A stretch of DNA of 64,000 bases from contig NZ_KK366017.1 in the NCBI RefSeq assembly GCF_000686805.1, forward strand, positions 186,001-250,000. Reading direction: 5' to 3'. Origin of the DNA: Bacillus sp. UNC41MFS5. GTDB lineage: Bacteria > Bacillota > Bacilli > Bacillales_B > DSM-18226. The notes below the pieces were generated by a model. It saw nothing but the letters and a program-made list of their open reading frames with translations, was not told the origin of the DNA and ran no database searches. Shown here one piece after another: positions 17,446 to 27,251 of this stretch. Position 1 is the stretch's first letter; every line of letters begins with the position of its first letter. Made by a program: the position numbers and the translations under genes.

Positions 17446-18315
17446 ATGATTTATCGCTTGCTTGCTTTAAATATTGATGGCACACTTCTCCAAACAAACG
17501 GAAAAATCCATAAATCAACTAAAGAGGCTATTGATTATGTTCAGCAAAAAGGAATTTATGTCACGCTTGTCACATCGCGGAGCTTTCCTTCCACAAGAAA
17601 AGTAGCCAAGGCATTAAAAATAAAATCACCCCTCATTACCCATCAAGGTGCATTTATTGCAAGTTCTGAGGACAAACCAATTTTTGTGAAAAGGATTGGT
17701 GAACAAATTTCCTATGATACAGTCAGCTTTTTAGAGGCACTGCCATGTCAAATTCGTCTTGTCCACGAACAATTTTCATTAGCAAATAAATTAAAATTGA
17801 ATAATAATTTGTTGGCAAAAACCGTTTTTACCTCAGGTGATCCGGTCTTTTATTCGCAGCAATTCGTGTCGTCACTAACAGAGTATCTACATGACCAGCC
17901 AGTGAGCCCTCCGAAGATAGAAGTTTATTTTGAAGAAGAAAGTGACCTTCAGGATGCGAAAAAGGCACTTCAAAAAATGTATACAGAGATTGAATTAATC
18001 CAACTGGATTCATTAAGGTTGGATATTGTGCCTGCAGGTGTTTCAAAGTTATCAGGATTATCATACCTTGCAAGCCAATTAGGGATTCAAAGACAAGAAA
18101 TCGTCTATATTGGTGATGGAATCGATGATATTCCATTGCTTGAAGCTGTAGGTCTTGGTGTATCGATGTGGAATGCAAATTTCGATGTGAAGAAAGCATC
18201 AGATTGGGTGACACGGTCACAGAACGAACAAGGTGTCGCTTATATGGTAAAAGAACACTTTAGAAAACAACAGCCAATTGAGTTTTTAAGAAAGATGAAT
18301 ATTATTAAAAAATAG
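17446..18315 (+). CDS. yhaX: Cof-type HAD-superfamily protein YhaX
   Basis: 289 residues, as in B. subtilis YhaX, a sporulation-linked HAD protein with a type IIB cap (about residues 85-195). Motif IV GDGIDDIPLL near residue 225 is complete and the motif III lysine region is present. However motif I reads LNIDGTL, with Asn9 where HAD phosphatases have the nucleophilic Asp of DxDGT, while Asp11 is kept. Sugar-phosphatase activity is therefore doubtful. It stands alone between two terminators. Confidence 0.85.
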   Translation: MIYRLLALNIDGTLLQTNGKIHKSTKEAIDYVQQKGIYVTLVTSRSFPSTRKVAKALKIKSPLITHQGAFIASSEDKPIFVKRIGEQISYDTVSFLEALPCQIRLVHEQFSLANKLKLNNNLLAKTVFTSGDPVFYSQQFVSSLTEYLHDQPVSPPKIEVYFEEESDLQDAKKALQKMYTEIELIQLDSLRLDIVPAGVSKLSGLSYLASQLGIQRQEIVYIGDGIDDIPLLEAVGLGVSMWNANFDVKKASDWVTRSQNEQGVAYMVKEHFRKQQPIEFLRKMNIIKK

Positions 18316-18318
18316 CCT

Positions 18319-18360
18319 AAAAAAGATATCAACGGTGAATGGCCGTTGATGTCTTTTTTT
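18319..18360 (+). terminator. Terminator after yhaX
   Basis: A long A/T-flanked stem (ATCAACGG with CCGTTGAT at its core) ending in eight T residues. Confidence 0.9.
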
Positions 18361-18466
18361 TGAAACAACTGAATAGAAAATTCACTATTTTTAAAAAACT
18401 TACCTATATTTATGTCCTAATTTCCATATATAATGGAATTGATTCAAATGGATGGGAGGGTTTCAC

Positions 18467-19258
18467 GTGTCGATAAACTTTATAACAGATAAGGTGAATG
18501 TAAAAGTTATAGGGCGTGTGGCGACAATAGAAATGAACAGACCTGAGTCATTAAATGCCTTGGACTTAGAAATGATTAGGGGGCTAGTCTGTAAGCTAAA
18601 GGAAATTAGCGAATCGGATGAAATCGATATTGTCGTTCTAACGGGAAAAGGAAGAGCCTTTTCAGCAGGAGGCGATATTAAATCCATGCTTTCAAACATG
18701 AACGAAAGCGATTTCTATCCAGTTATGGACAGTATTAGTGAACTAATTGTTACTCTTTACAGCATGCCTAAACTAACTATTAGTGCCGTTACAGGTTCAG
18801 CGGCTGGCTTGGGATTCAGCCTTGCGCTAGCAACTGACCATATTATTGCTGAAAAAAATAGTAAGCTAGCAATGAATTTTATCGGGATTGGTCTGATTCC
18901 AGATGGAGGGGCTCATTTCTTCTTAGAGAAAAAATTAGGAGAGACAAAAGCGAAACAGGTAATCTGGGACGGGAAAATGATGGATGCTGATGAAGCGTTT
19001 GCGTTAGGGTTAATCGAAGAAGTAGCGGCAGCCAATCTTCAGGAGACATTAGATGCTAGAATTTCAGATTGGTTAAGCAAACCCGTTCAAGCGATGATTA
19101 AAACGAAAAAGATATTAGCTGATATGCATCGTCCTTACTTATTAAAAATCTTAGAATTAGAAAAACATTCACAGCAAAAAATGCGCGAAACCATTGACCA
19201 CCAAGAAGGAATAAGGGCATTTATCGAAAAAAGACAACCCAGATTTATCGGTAAATAA
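18467..19258 (+). CDS. yhaR: Crotonase-family protein YhaR, PaaG-like
   Basis: 263 residues of crotonase fold. The two catalytic glutamates of hydratases are absent: Ser118 in GLGFS and Phe138 in LAMNFIGIG stand at their positions. Instead GLIPDGG carries Asp146, as in PaaG (1,2-epoxyphenylacetyl-CoA isomerase), which uses an Asp; the C-terminal EGIRAFIEKRQP block also resembles PaaG. An isomerase is thus more likely than a hydratase. The start is GTG 18467, since GGGAGGG lies 6 nt upstream. Confidence 0.8.
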   Translation: MSINFITDKVNVKVIGRVATIEMNRPESLNALDLEMIRGLVCKLKEISESDEIDIVVLTGKGRAFSAGGDIKSMLSNMNESDFYPVMDSISELIVTLYSMPKLTISAVTGSAAGLGFSLALATDHIIAEKNSKLAMNFIGIGLIPDGGAHFFLEKKLGETKAKQVIWDGKMMDADEAFALGLIEEVAAANLQETLDARISDWLSKPVQAMIKTKKILADMHRPYLLKILELEKHSQQKMRETIDHQEGIRAFIEKRQPRFIGK

Positions 19259-19285
19259 ACAAAGAAGCCCGCGGCTTCTTTGTTT
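19257..19285. terminator. Bidirectional terminator between yhaR and yhzC
   Basis: A 13-bp perfect stem (19257-19269 with 19273-19285) with a 3-nt loop, between convergent genes. Confidence 0.85.
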
Positions 19286-19326
19286 ATTGATTTTTAAGCC
19301 TATCCCTATTTACAGCGCTTTCATTT

Positions 19327-19512
19327 TTAAGAATGAAAGAGTAATAGCTTACCACTTGGTGAGGAGCATCGATGTGTACGTTCTAATAAGTTTTTTTCTG
19401 CTAACAATTTTTGGCCTAATTCTTTTGCCGCATCATCATGTTCAGCCTGGAAGGATTCATCTAAAATTTTTTCCCCAGTGCTTTCAAAAGCAGTTAATTT
19501 ATACGTTTTCAT
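19327..19512 (-). CDS. yhzC: YhzC-like small protein
   Basis: 61 residues with the pattern KTYKLTAFESTGEKILDESF followed by an alanine/lysine-rich helix and a C-terminal RCSSPSGKLLLFHS. It resembles the small YhzC protein encoded at this place in B. subtilis (recognised from memory). AAGGGG precedes the ATG. Function is unknown. Confidence 0.7.
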   Translation of the reverse strand: MKTYKLTAFESTGEKILDESFQAEHDDAAKELGQKLLAEKNLLERTHRCSSPSGKLLLFHS

Positions 19513-19636
19513 TTCAACAACCCCTTAAAAGAATCTTGTTATTTATCTATTTTCACATAATTAATAAAATTGCGCAAAAATAAAATGAAACCAAAATTTG
19601 TTAAATTCGTATGAAGGATGGAGAGGAGTGTGTGAA

Positions 19637-20536
19637 ATGGTTCTGAAACTTGAACATGTCACGAAACGATTCGGGAAATTTACAGCTGTGGATGACTTAT
19701 CTTTAGTGATTCCTGAAAAAGAAATGTTTGGCTTTTTAGGGGCTAATGGTGCAGGGAAAACAACGACCTTCCGAATGATCTTAGGGTTACTGGACACTAG
19801 CGGTGGAAAGATTACTTGGGACGGGAAGCCGATTGACTATTCCGCCAGTCATTTGGTCGGCTATCTCCCTGAAGAGAGAGGTTTGTATCCGAAATTAAAG
19901 GTTCGTGACCAAATCGTCTATTTAGCCAGATTAAGAGGGATGCAAAAATCTCAAGCACTTACGGAACTAAAATCATGGCTTGAGCGCTTCAAAATTCCTG
20001 AGTATGAAAATAAAAAAGTTGAGGAGCTTTCCAAAGGTAATCAACAAAAAATCCAATTCATTGCTGCCGTCGTCCATAAACCAAAATTACTAATCTTGGA
20101 TGAGCCATTTAGCGGGCTTGACCCAGTAAATGTGGAAATGCTAAAGGAGGCTGTGCTATCTCTGAAAGAAGATGGGGCGACTATCGTTTTCTCGAGCCAT
20201 AGAATGGAGCATGTCGAGGAAATGTGTGAACATCTTTGTATCTTGCACAAGGGAAGCCCTGTCGTCCATGGTTCATTAAAAGACATCAAGCGTTCCTTTG
20301 GGAAAAAGAACCTCGTTATCCATGCCGATTTTCCAATAGATTTCTTGAAAAATTATCCTGGAGTCGTAAAGGCAAAACCAACTATGGAAGGAATTCACCT
20401 GCAAATCGAGGGGGAGTACATAGCTGAAAAAATACTTAAGGAGATAGTAAACCAAGGATTTATCAGGAAATTTGCCCTTGAAGAACCATCATTAAATGAT
20501 ATTTTTATTGAAAAAGTAGGTGATTCATATGAATAG
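19637..20536 (+). CDS. yhaQ: ABC transporter ATPase YhaQ (NatA-like)
   Basis: 299-residue ATP-binding subunit: Walker A GANGAGKTTT, signature LSKGNQQKI, Walker B LLILDEPFSGLD and switch His in SSHRM, with the C-terminal domain usual for NatA-type exporters. The start is ATG 19637 with GGAGAGGAG upstream; the reading frame is open further 5'. It overlaps yhaP by 8 bp, so the two form an ATPase/permease exporter, probably for Na+ or a similar small substrate as in NatAB (inferred). Confidence 0.9.
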   Translation: MVLKLEHVTKRFGKFTAVDDLSLVIPEKEMFGFLGANGAGKTTTFRMILGLLDTSGGKITWDGKPIDYSASHLVGYLPEERGLYPKLKVRDQIVYLARLRGMQKSQALTELKSWLERFKIPEYENKKVEELSKGNQQKIQFIAAVVHKPKLLILDEPFSGLDPVNVEMLKEAVLSLKEDGATIVFSSHRMEHVEEMCEHLCILHKGSPVVHGSLKDIKRSFGKKNLVIHADFPIDFLKNYPGVVKAKPTMEGIHLQIEGEYIAEKILKEIVNQGFIRKFALEEPSLNDIFIEKVGDSYE

Positions 20537-21782
20537 TTTTTGGATTATTTTGTTCCACACCTATATAAACAAATTAAAAACAAAATCCTTCATCATCACA
20601 ACCCTTTTAACAGTCGTTATTGTCTTGGTCTTAACTAACTTAACTAATATCATTGATATCTTCGATAAAAATGATGGAAAAGAAAATGTGGCTGTGCTTG
20701 ATGAAACAGGTCAACTGTTTGATCCATTCAAAAAACAAGTTAGTACAATTAACAAAGAGATTAACTTAACACTTTTTCGAGGCAGTGAAGCAGAGGCAGA
20801 AAAAGCAGTTGAAAAAGGAACGTACCAAGGAATTGTTCAGCTTGGTTTAAATGATGAAAAACTTCCGTTGGCTACTTATAAAGCAAGGAGTATTGCTGAT
20901 TCAGCCTTGTATACTGACCTTCAAACGAGTCTTCAGCAAGTAAAAACCATGCTGGCAGCTTCACAAATTCAGTTGACTCCTGTTCAGCTCGAAAAGCTTT
21001 ATGAACCAGTATCTTTTAAGAAAATTGCTCTAGAGAAGAATGCAAAAACGGAAGAGGAACTGGATCAGGCACGTGGACTTGTTTATGTCTTGCTCTTTAT
21101 CATATATTTTTCAGTAATTATGTACGCCAATATGATTGCGATGGAAGTAGCAACAGAAAAGTCGTCTAGAGTAATGGAAATATTAATTTCAAGTGTCTCT
21201 CCGATTAAACAAATGTTTGCAAAAATAATTGGAATCGGTTTATTAAGTCTGACACAGCTCGCTGTATTTCTGTCCGTAGGTTATTTCTCTCTTATACAAA
21301 ATATGGAATCTTTAAAAGAAGGATTTTTCGGTGTTTATGGTTTTGGTGATATTCCTCTAGGAACGATTATTTATGCGGTTGTTTTCTTTATTCTTGGCTA
21401 TTTTCTTTATGCCACACTTGCAGCATTTCTCGGTTCACTTGTCAGCAGAATTGAAGATGTTCAACAAATGATTACACCAATGACTATGCTCGTAGTCGCT
21501 GGGTTTATGATTGCTATGTTTGGCTTAGGAAAGCCTGATGCTCCGTTCATAACGGTGACATCTTTCATACCGTTCTTTACACCAATGATCATGTTCCTGC
21601 GGGTAGGAATGTTGACAATTCCAGTCTGGGAAGCAGTTGTAGGAATTGCTATCTTAGTAGCAACGATTGTTTTCTTAGCTATATTTGGCGCTCGAGTCTA
21701 TCGTGGTGGTGTCTTAATGTATGGACAATCGAATTCCTTTAAAGATATAAAAAAAGCACTACAACTGACAAAAAACGAATAA
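20529..21782 (+). CDS. yhaP: ABC transporter permease YhaP (NatB-like)
   Basis: 417 residues, ABC-2 permease architecture: one N-terminal membrane helix (about 15-38), a large extracytoplasmic domain, then five to six helices from residue ~180 with MEVATEKSSRVMEILISSVSP, the conserved ABC-2 coupling segment. Its ATG overlaps the yhaQ stop by 8 bp. NatB-type cation efflux is the best family match; the substrate is unproven. A terminator follows. Confidence 0.9.
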   Translation: MNSFWIILFHTYINKLKTKSFIITTLLTVVIVLVLTNLTNIIDIFDKNDGKENVAVLDETGQLFDPFKKQVSTINKEINLTLFRGSEAEAEKAVEKGTYQGIVQLGLNDEKLPLATYKARSIADSALYTDLQTSLQQVKTMLAASQIQLTPVQLEKLYEPVSFKKIALEKNAKTEEELDQARGLVYVLLFIIYFSVIMYANMIAMEVATEKSSRVMEILISSVSPIKQMFAKIIGIGLLSLTQLAVFLSVGYFSLIQNMESLKEGFFGVYGFGDIPLGTIIYAVVFFILGYFLYATLAAFLGSLVSRIEDVQQMITPMTMLVVAGFMIAMFGLGKPDAPFITVTSFIPFFTPMIMFLRVGMLTIPVWEAVVGIAILVATIVFLAIFGARVYRGGVLMYGQSNSFKDIKKALQLTKNE

Positions 21783-21789
21783 GGAAGCA

Positions 21790-21827
21790 AAAGAGTATTT
21801 ACCAATCGGTAAATGCTCTTTTTTTTC
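21790..21827 (+). terminator. Terminator after yhaP
   Basis: Stem AAAAGAGTATTTACC with its complement (one G-U) and eight T residues, ending at 21827. Confidence 0.9.
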
Positions 21828-21904
21828 AATAAATAACTGACAAGAACGTGCATTCGTATTTCTGTGGTGCTACAATGAAGTAAAGAAGTGGAAAGGAATG
21901 ACTT

Positions 21905-23125
21905 ATGAAAAGAATATCATTCATTCATGCAGCGGACCTGCACCTGGACAGCCCAATGGTCGGATTAAAGTACTTACCACAAGACATCTTTAGCCGAGTT
22001 AAAGAGAGCACTTTTACGGCTTTAAAAAAGGTAACGGAGGCCGCAATTCATCATCAGGTCGACTTTGTTATTTTAGCAGGCGATTTATTCGACGGTGAAG
22101 ATCGCAGCCTGCGTGCACAATCTCGATTTCGGACAGAGATGCTTAAGTTAGCAGAAAACGAGATTCATGTTTATGTCATCCACGGCAATCACGACCATTT
22201 AAACGGATCATGGGTACACCTTAATATGCCTGAAAATGTTCATGTGTTTAAAAGCGAGGTTGAAACCAAAGTTTTACATACAAAGAACGGTGAAATCGTC
22301 CATCTTTATGGTTTCAGTTATCCAACACGACATGTCTATGATAGAAAGATAGATGATTATAGGAAGAAAGATGGCGCCGACTTTCATATTGGGATACTCC
22401 ATGGAAATGAAAGCGGAGGGGTTGAACATGATAACTATGCCCCTTTCTCAATTAGTGATTTACATAAGAAAGAATTTGATTACTGGGCTTTAGGACATAT
22501 TCATAAACGTGCTGTCCTATCAGAATCTCCGCCGATTATTTATCCAGGTAATATTCAAGGCAGGAATAAGAAAGAAACAGGTATGAAAGGAATTTATCAT
22601 GTAACATTGACTGATCTTGATAAGAAGATAAATTTTTTAGAAACAGCCGATATTATTTGGGAAGAAACAGTAATTGATGCTGCTTCAGCCAAAAACTTCC
22701 TTGATGTTTTACAATTATGCCAAACAACCATCAATAGTTTTCGGAGGGAACAAAAAGGAACGTTATTATCACTTTCCTTGAAAAATATTGTACTAGCAGA
22801 TGAGCGTGAACAGAGAAGCTTGAATGGCGAGATGTTAGAACTCCTATTGGAGAATGAAAAAGAAGAGGAATCCTTCGTATGGATTGTTGACCTAACTGTT
22901 ATTGAAGGTCAGCAAATAGATAAGGAACAGTTGAAAAGAGACGCAAACTTTTATGCTGAACTTTTTGAAACAATTGAACACTACCCAGATGTAGATCAAG
23001 CCTTAGCCCCCTTATTCGAACATCAATTAGGGAGAAAATATATCGGTCAGTTATCAACTGCCGATCAAGAAGAACTAATCAACAAAGCAGAGAAATTGCT
23101 GCTCGAATTACTTTATCAATCATAG
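21905..23125 (+). CDS. yhaO: DNA repair exonuclease YhaO (Mre11/SbcD-like)
   Basis: 406-residue calcineurin-like metallophosphoesterase nuclease. All metal-binding motifs are present: ADLHLD (residues ~10-15), GDLFDGED, GNHDHLN, HGNESG and GHIHKR. It is the expected nuclease partner of YhaN, encoded 18 bp downstream, in an Mre11-Rad50-like complex acting on DNA ends (family knowledge; biochemical role of YhaON not settled). GGAAAGGA precedes the ATG. Confidence 0.9.
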   Translation: MKRISFIHAADLHLDSPMVGLKYLPQDIFSRVKESTFTALKKVTEAAIHHQVDFVILAGDLFDGEDRSLRAQSRFRTEMLKLAENEIHVYVIHGNHDHLNGSWVHLNMPENVHVFKSEVETKVLHTKNGEIVHLYGFSYPTRHVYDRKIDDYRKKDGADFHIGILHGNESGGVEHDNYAPFSISDLHKKEFDYWALGHIHKRAVLSESPPIIYPGNIQGRNKKETGMKGIYHVTLTDLDKKINFLETADIIWEETVIDAASAKNFLDVLQLCQTTINSFRREQKGTLLSLSLKNIVLADEREQRSLNGEMLELLLENEKEEESFVWIVDLTVIEGQQIDKEQLKRDANFYAELFETIEHYPDVDQALAPLFEHQLGRKYIGQLSTADQEELINKAEKLLLELLYQS

Positions 23126-23143
23126 AGGAAGGAGTGTGGAGAT

Positions 23144-26100
23144 TTGAAAATTCTCGAAATGCATATATATGGGTTTGGCCAATTAGAGAATGTTGAAATT
23201 ACCGACCTTCATGATTTTCAAGTTTTCTATGGAGAGAATGAAGCTGGGAAGTCCACGATTATGGCCTTTATCCATGCAATTATTTTCGGCTTCCCTACAA
23301 AACAACAAACAACCGAACTCCGTTACGAGCCTAAACACAGTACTAAATATGGTGGTAAAATCCGAATTTTCCATGAAAAGCATGGCGGTGCTGTAATCGA
23401 ACGAGTAAAGGGAAAAGCTGCAGGTGATGTTAAGGTCTTTATGGACAATGGCAAGATGGGCGGCGAAGAACTTCTTAAGGAAATAACAGCAAACTTTGAT
23501 AAAAGCCTATTTCAATCTATTTTTTCTTTTAATTTGCAGGGTTTACAAAACATTCATCAGATGAAAAGTGAAGAGATTGGTAAATTCCTGTTTTCCGCGG
23601 GGACATTAGGGACAGAAAGGTTGTCAAAAACAGAAGCTGTTCTTCAGAAAGAGCTCGATGCTCGCTTTAAGCCATCAGGGAAGAAACCCTTATTGAATGA
23701 AAAGTTACAAGCACTACATGAAATAAATAAAGAATTGAAAGCAGCAGAAGCCAAAAATAGAGATTATACAAACTTAGTAGAAAAGAAAGAAATGCTCGAA
23801 AAGGAAATGAAGGCAGTAAACCGTTCGTTGCAGGAGATAAAAGAGAAAATAGAAAAACTTAATGAATGGAAAAGAATCGAATCCATTGTCAAAGATGAAA
23901 AGTGGACAAAGAAAGAGCTGAATGAATTAGGAAAAGTCGAATTCCCTGTACGTGGGATTGAAAGAATCGAAAAGATAAATCAACTCATCCACCCCTATAA
24001 GGCTGAGATAAATAGTATTTCCGAAAGAATTGAAAATTTGAGAGAGGAAGCGGCCGAGATTCAACCCAATCTTTCGTTTCTTAAAAATGAGCCTGCTCTC
24101 TTAGCTTTGCTGGATCAAGTTCCTCTTTACGACCAATTAAAGCAGGAAAGACTGCAATATGAAACAAAACTTTTAGCCTTTGAAGAAGAGTTGTCGATTA
24201 CTAGGGAAAAACTTCATTTAAATATAGATGAAGAAGAAATCTTTGCTCTAAATACAAATATTTATATGAAAAACCAGGTTGAAGTAGTATCACAGAAAAT
24301 CCAAAAGTTAAAAGAAGTTAAGGAAGAGTTAGAGAATCATTATCAAGAAGAAAAAGGCAGATTAGAGGAAATCGAAAAAGAGGTCCGGTCTTCAGAGAGA
24401 CAGGTTCTCACAAAACAGGAACGGCTAGCACTGGAAGATAAGGTAAATTCGAGAAATGATAAAGAGAGCATAGAAAGGGAATTAAGAAACTTAGGAGACA
24501 AAATAGACTTTTATCAACAGTTCAATGAACGTGATAAAGCCGCAGTTGAAAGAGAAGGGAAGCAAAAGAAACTTCAGTATGTACTTTTTGAGGTTATTTT
24601 AATTGCCCTAACAGTTTATGGGGGGGCTACGAAGCAGTGGTTTTTATTCACGATAGGGATTCTCGGGTGTATGTTACTAGTCATCCTGATGACAAAAAAG
24701 AAGAAACAGCCGAAAGATGCAGAGCTAAATCAAACGTTAACTGGATTAAAAGAAAAGAAAGAAGAGTTAAAGCGAAAACTGCAATCAGCCCAATATATTG
24801 AAATCTCAAAGCTAGAAGAACAATTAGCCTTGGATAATCAGCGGAGAGCAGAGCTTCAGTCCGTAAAAATTAAGTTAAAACATCAACATTCTCAATATGA
24901 AAAGATAATTGCTAAATTTGAACAATGGGAGTTGGAGACAGCCCAAACGAATGAAAAGCTTGCTTCCATTAGTCGTGAACTAAGAATACCTGAGTATATT
25001 GCAGAGTCCTTTTTACTAGAAGCTTACAAACTGATTGAACAGTTTAAGTTGATTAGTAGAGAGAAAAAACAATATCACTTAAGACTTCAACAAATAGAAC
25101 AACAACTAGAAAAAATAGTAAAAGGTTTGAACCATTTTTCAAATCTTTATTTAAATGAAAAGGGCTTGGACTTGTATAACGCAGCCTATTTACTGCGCAA
25201 TAAGTTGAAAGAGGAGCATGCTAAGCAAATCGTGAGTCAAGAGCGAAAGGTGAAACTTAGCGACTTCGAAGCCGATTTAAGGCAAAAAGTACAAGCATTT
25301 AATCATCTCCAAACAGAATTTCATAACCTTATCTCATCAGCAAAAGTGGAAACAGAGCAACAATTTTACGAAATTGGTGCAAAAGCAGAAAAAAATGGTC
25401 AACTGTTAGAAAAACTCAAATCACTGCAGAGTCAACTGCAATACTCAAATCTCTCAGAAGAAGAGAGAGAAACTTTTCTCCAAATGCGTCAAAGCACAGA
25501 ATTAGTGGCTGAATGTAACCAGCAGGTTCATAATTGGGAAGCTAAACTAAAGGAACTTCAAGAGGAGCAGGCTTCCATTAAATACGAGATACAAATATTA
25601 GAAGAGGGCGGCGTGTACTCAGATATACTCCATCACTATAAGCAGAAAAAATTTGAACTAGAAGAGGCCGCAAAGGAGTGGTCAGTCTACTGTGTAGCGC
25701 AAGATATCCTCTCCAATACGATTGAAAAGTATAAGAACATACATTTACCAAGAATGATTTCAAAAGCGGAAGAATATTTGATGTTTCTCACCGATGGAAA
25801 CTATCAAAGAATCCATTTACAAAATTCTGGTTCAGGATTCTTAGTTGAGCGAAAGGATCATACCATATTTGAAGCAAATGAACTAAGTCAAGCAACAACC
25901 GAACAGTTATACGTTGCCATTCGGCTTGCCTTTGCTGTCACAGTGTATGAAAAATATCAGTTCCCAATTATTATCGATGATAGTTTTGTTAATTTTGATG
26001 CGAAAAGGACGGAAAAAGTGTTAGCGTTACTAAAAGGGATGAAAAGAAATCAACTATTATTTTTTACATGCCATAAGCATTTGCTGACCTCTTTTCAAAG

Positions 26101-26149
26101 GGAAAATGTTCTTTTTTTAGAAAAAGGTGCTGTTCAGATAATTTCATAG
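23144..26149 (+). CDS. yhaN: Rad50/SbcC-like ATPase YhaN with internal membrane hairpin
   Basis: 1001 residues starting at TTG 23144 (GGAAGGAG upstream). The N-terminal ATPase half has Walker A GENEAGKST (near residue 30); the C-terminal half has the ABC signature LSQATTEQLY and Walker B FPIIIDDSFVNFD (near residue 945). Between them run long charged coiled coils from about residue 180. At about residues 479-516 the coil is interrupted by two hydrophobic stretches with a short turn (VILIALTVYGG and FLFTIGILGCMLLVILM), suggesting membrane anchoring. Coupled to yhaO as its ATPase partner. Confidence 0.9.
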   Translation: MKILEMHIYGFGQLENVEITDLHDFQVFYGENEAGKSTIMAFIHAIIFGFPTKQQTTELRYEPKHSTKYGGKIRIFHEKHGGAVIERVKGKAAGDVKVFMDNGKMGGEELLKEITANFDKSLFQSIFSFNLQGLQNIHQMKSEEIGKFLFSAGTLGTERLSKTEAVLQKELDARFKPSGKKPLLNEKLQALHEINKELKAAEAKNRDYTNLVEKKEMLEKEMKAVNRSLQEIKEKIEKLNEWKRIESIVKDEKWTKKELNELGKVEFPVRGIERIEKINQLIHPYKAEINSISERIENLREEAAEIQPNLSFLKNEPALLALLDQVPLYDQLKQERLQYETKLLAFEEELSITREKLHLNIDEEEIFALNTNIYMKNQVEVVSQKIQKLKEVKEELENHYQEEKGRLEEIEKEVRSSERQVLTKQERLALEDKVNSRNDKESIERELRNLGDKIDFYQQFNERDKAAVEREGKQKKLQYVLFEVILIALTVYGGATKQWFLFTIGILGCMLLVILMTKKKKQPKDAELNQTLTGLKEKKEELKRKLQSAQYIEISKLEEQLALDNQRRAELQSVKIKLKHQHSQYEKIIAKFEQWELETAQTNEKLASISRELRIPEYIAESFLLEAYKLIEQFKLISREKKQYHLRLQQIEQQLEKIVKGLNHFSNLYLNEKGLDLYNAAYLLRNKLKEEHAKQIVSQERKVKLSDFEADLRQKVQAFNHLQTEFHNLISSAKVETEQQFYEIGAKAEKNGQLLEKLKSLQSQLQYSNLSEEERETFLQMRQSTELVAECNQQVHNWEAKLKELQEEQASIKYEIQILEEGGVYSDILHHYKQKKFELEEAAKEWSVYCVAQDILSNTIEKYKNIHLPRMISKAEEYLMFLTDGNYQRIHLQNSGSGFLVERKDHTIFEANELSQATTEQLYVAIRLAFAVTVYEKYQFPIIIDDSFVNFDAKRTEKVLALLKGMKRNQLLFFTCHKHLLTSFQRENVLFLEKGAVQIIS

Positions 26150-26200
26150 AGTAATATTAGGATATGTTATACTCTTACTAGTGGGAAGGACGTGAAAAAG

Positions 26201-27145
26201 ATGGGTAAAGGAATATTAAAGCATGAAATTGGAGAGCAGGTAGAATTATTTCTACTAATAAAAAATTCGACAAAAGGGATTGCAAGCAACGGCAAACCTT
26301 TTTTAACACTGATTCTTCAGGATAAAAGCGGGGAAATTGAAGCAAAACTTTGGGATGTTAATGAAGAGGATGAAAAGAGTTATGCTCCACAAAGTATTGT
26401 AAAAATACTGGGCGAGGTACAAAATTATCGGGGGAAAAGTCAATTGAAAATTCGTCAAATTCGACGAACAGGCCCATCTGACGGCGTAAAGTTGGATGAC
26501 TTTTTGGAGACCGCCCCAGTAAGCCAAGAAGAAATGGCTGGCAAACTTACACAATATATTTTTGATATGAAAAATCCCAATATCCAAAGAATAACACGCC
26601 ATTTAATTAAAAAGCATCAGAAGGCTTTTTTAGAGTTTCCTGCTGCAACAAAAAATCACCACGAGTTTGTATCGGGACTTGCCTTTCATGTAGTGAGTAT
26701 GCTTGATTTGGCTAAATCAATCGCAAGCCTATATCCGAGTCTTGATAAAGATTTGCTCTATGCAGGGGTTATATTGCACGATATGGGGAAAGTACTGGAA
26801 CTTTCAGGACCGATTTCAACGGTATATACTATTGAAGGAAATTTACTTGGGCATATTACGATTATGGTTAACGAAATTGGTAAAGCAGCGGAAGAACTAG
26901 GTATTTCTGGTGAAGAAGTACTAATTCTTCAACATCTTGTGCTGAGTCATCATGGAAAAGCGGAATGGGGAAGTCCAAAACCGCCAATGATTAAAGAAGC
27001 AGAAATTCTCCATTATATCGATAATCTTGATGCGAAAATGAATATGCTCGATCGTGCCTTGGAAAGAGTGAAGCCAGGTGAATTCTCAGAAAGAATTTTT
27101 GCGTTGGAAAATCGTTCCTTTTATAAGCCGGTGTTTCATAAGTAA
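26201..27145 (+). CDS. yhaM: 3'-5' exoribonuclease YhaM
   Basis: 314 residues, the length of B. subtilis YhaM. An N-terminal OB-fold nucleic-acid-binding domain (about 10-95) precedes an HD-type metal hydrolase domain with [23 protein letters not shown] and [15 protein letters not shown]. It degrades RNA (and DNA) from the 3' end in Mn2+-dependent fashion (family knowledge). The start is ATG 26201 because GGGAAGGA lies 10 nt upstream and the N-terminus then matches the family; GTG 26192 is too close to that site. Confidence 0.95.
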   Translation: MGKGILKHEIGEQVELFLLIKNSTKGIASNGKPFLTLILQDKSGEIEAKLWDVNEEDEKSYAPQSIVKILGEVQNYRGKSQLKIRQIRRTGPSDGVKLDDFLETAPVSQEEMAGKLTQYIFDMKNPNIQRITRHLIKKHQKAFLEFPAATKNHHEFVSGLAFHVVSMLDLAKSIASLYPSLDKDLLYAGVILHDMGKVLELSGPISTVYTIEGNLLGHITIMVNEIGKAAEELGISGEEVLILQHLVLSHHGKAEWGSPKPPMIKEAEILHYIDNLDAKMNMLDRALERVKPGEFSERIFALENRSFYKPVFHK

Positions 27146-27174
27146 AATAACCTCTGTTTGAGGTTATTTTTTTT
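27145..27174 (+). terminator. Terminator after yhaM
   Basis: An 11-bp stem (27145-27154/5 with 27160-27170), 5-nt loop and an eight-T tail, starting at the stop codon. Confidence 0.9.
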
Positions 27175-27251
27175 GTAACAGTTCATAATTTCCAATTAAA
27201 CGAATATGATTTAGTAAAAGTGGACAACCACTATGAAAGGAGCAAGATAAA

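Noticed and set aside
23144..26149. Zinc hook (CxxC) at the tip of the YhaN coiled coil
   Set aside because: The middle of the coiled coil has a hydrophobic hairpin instead and only a single Cys (in ILGCMLL).
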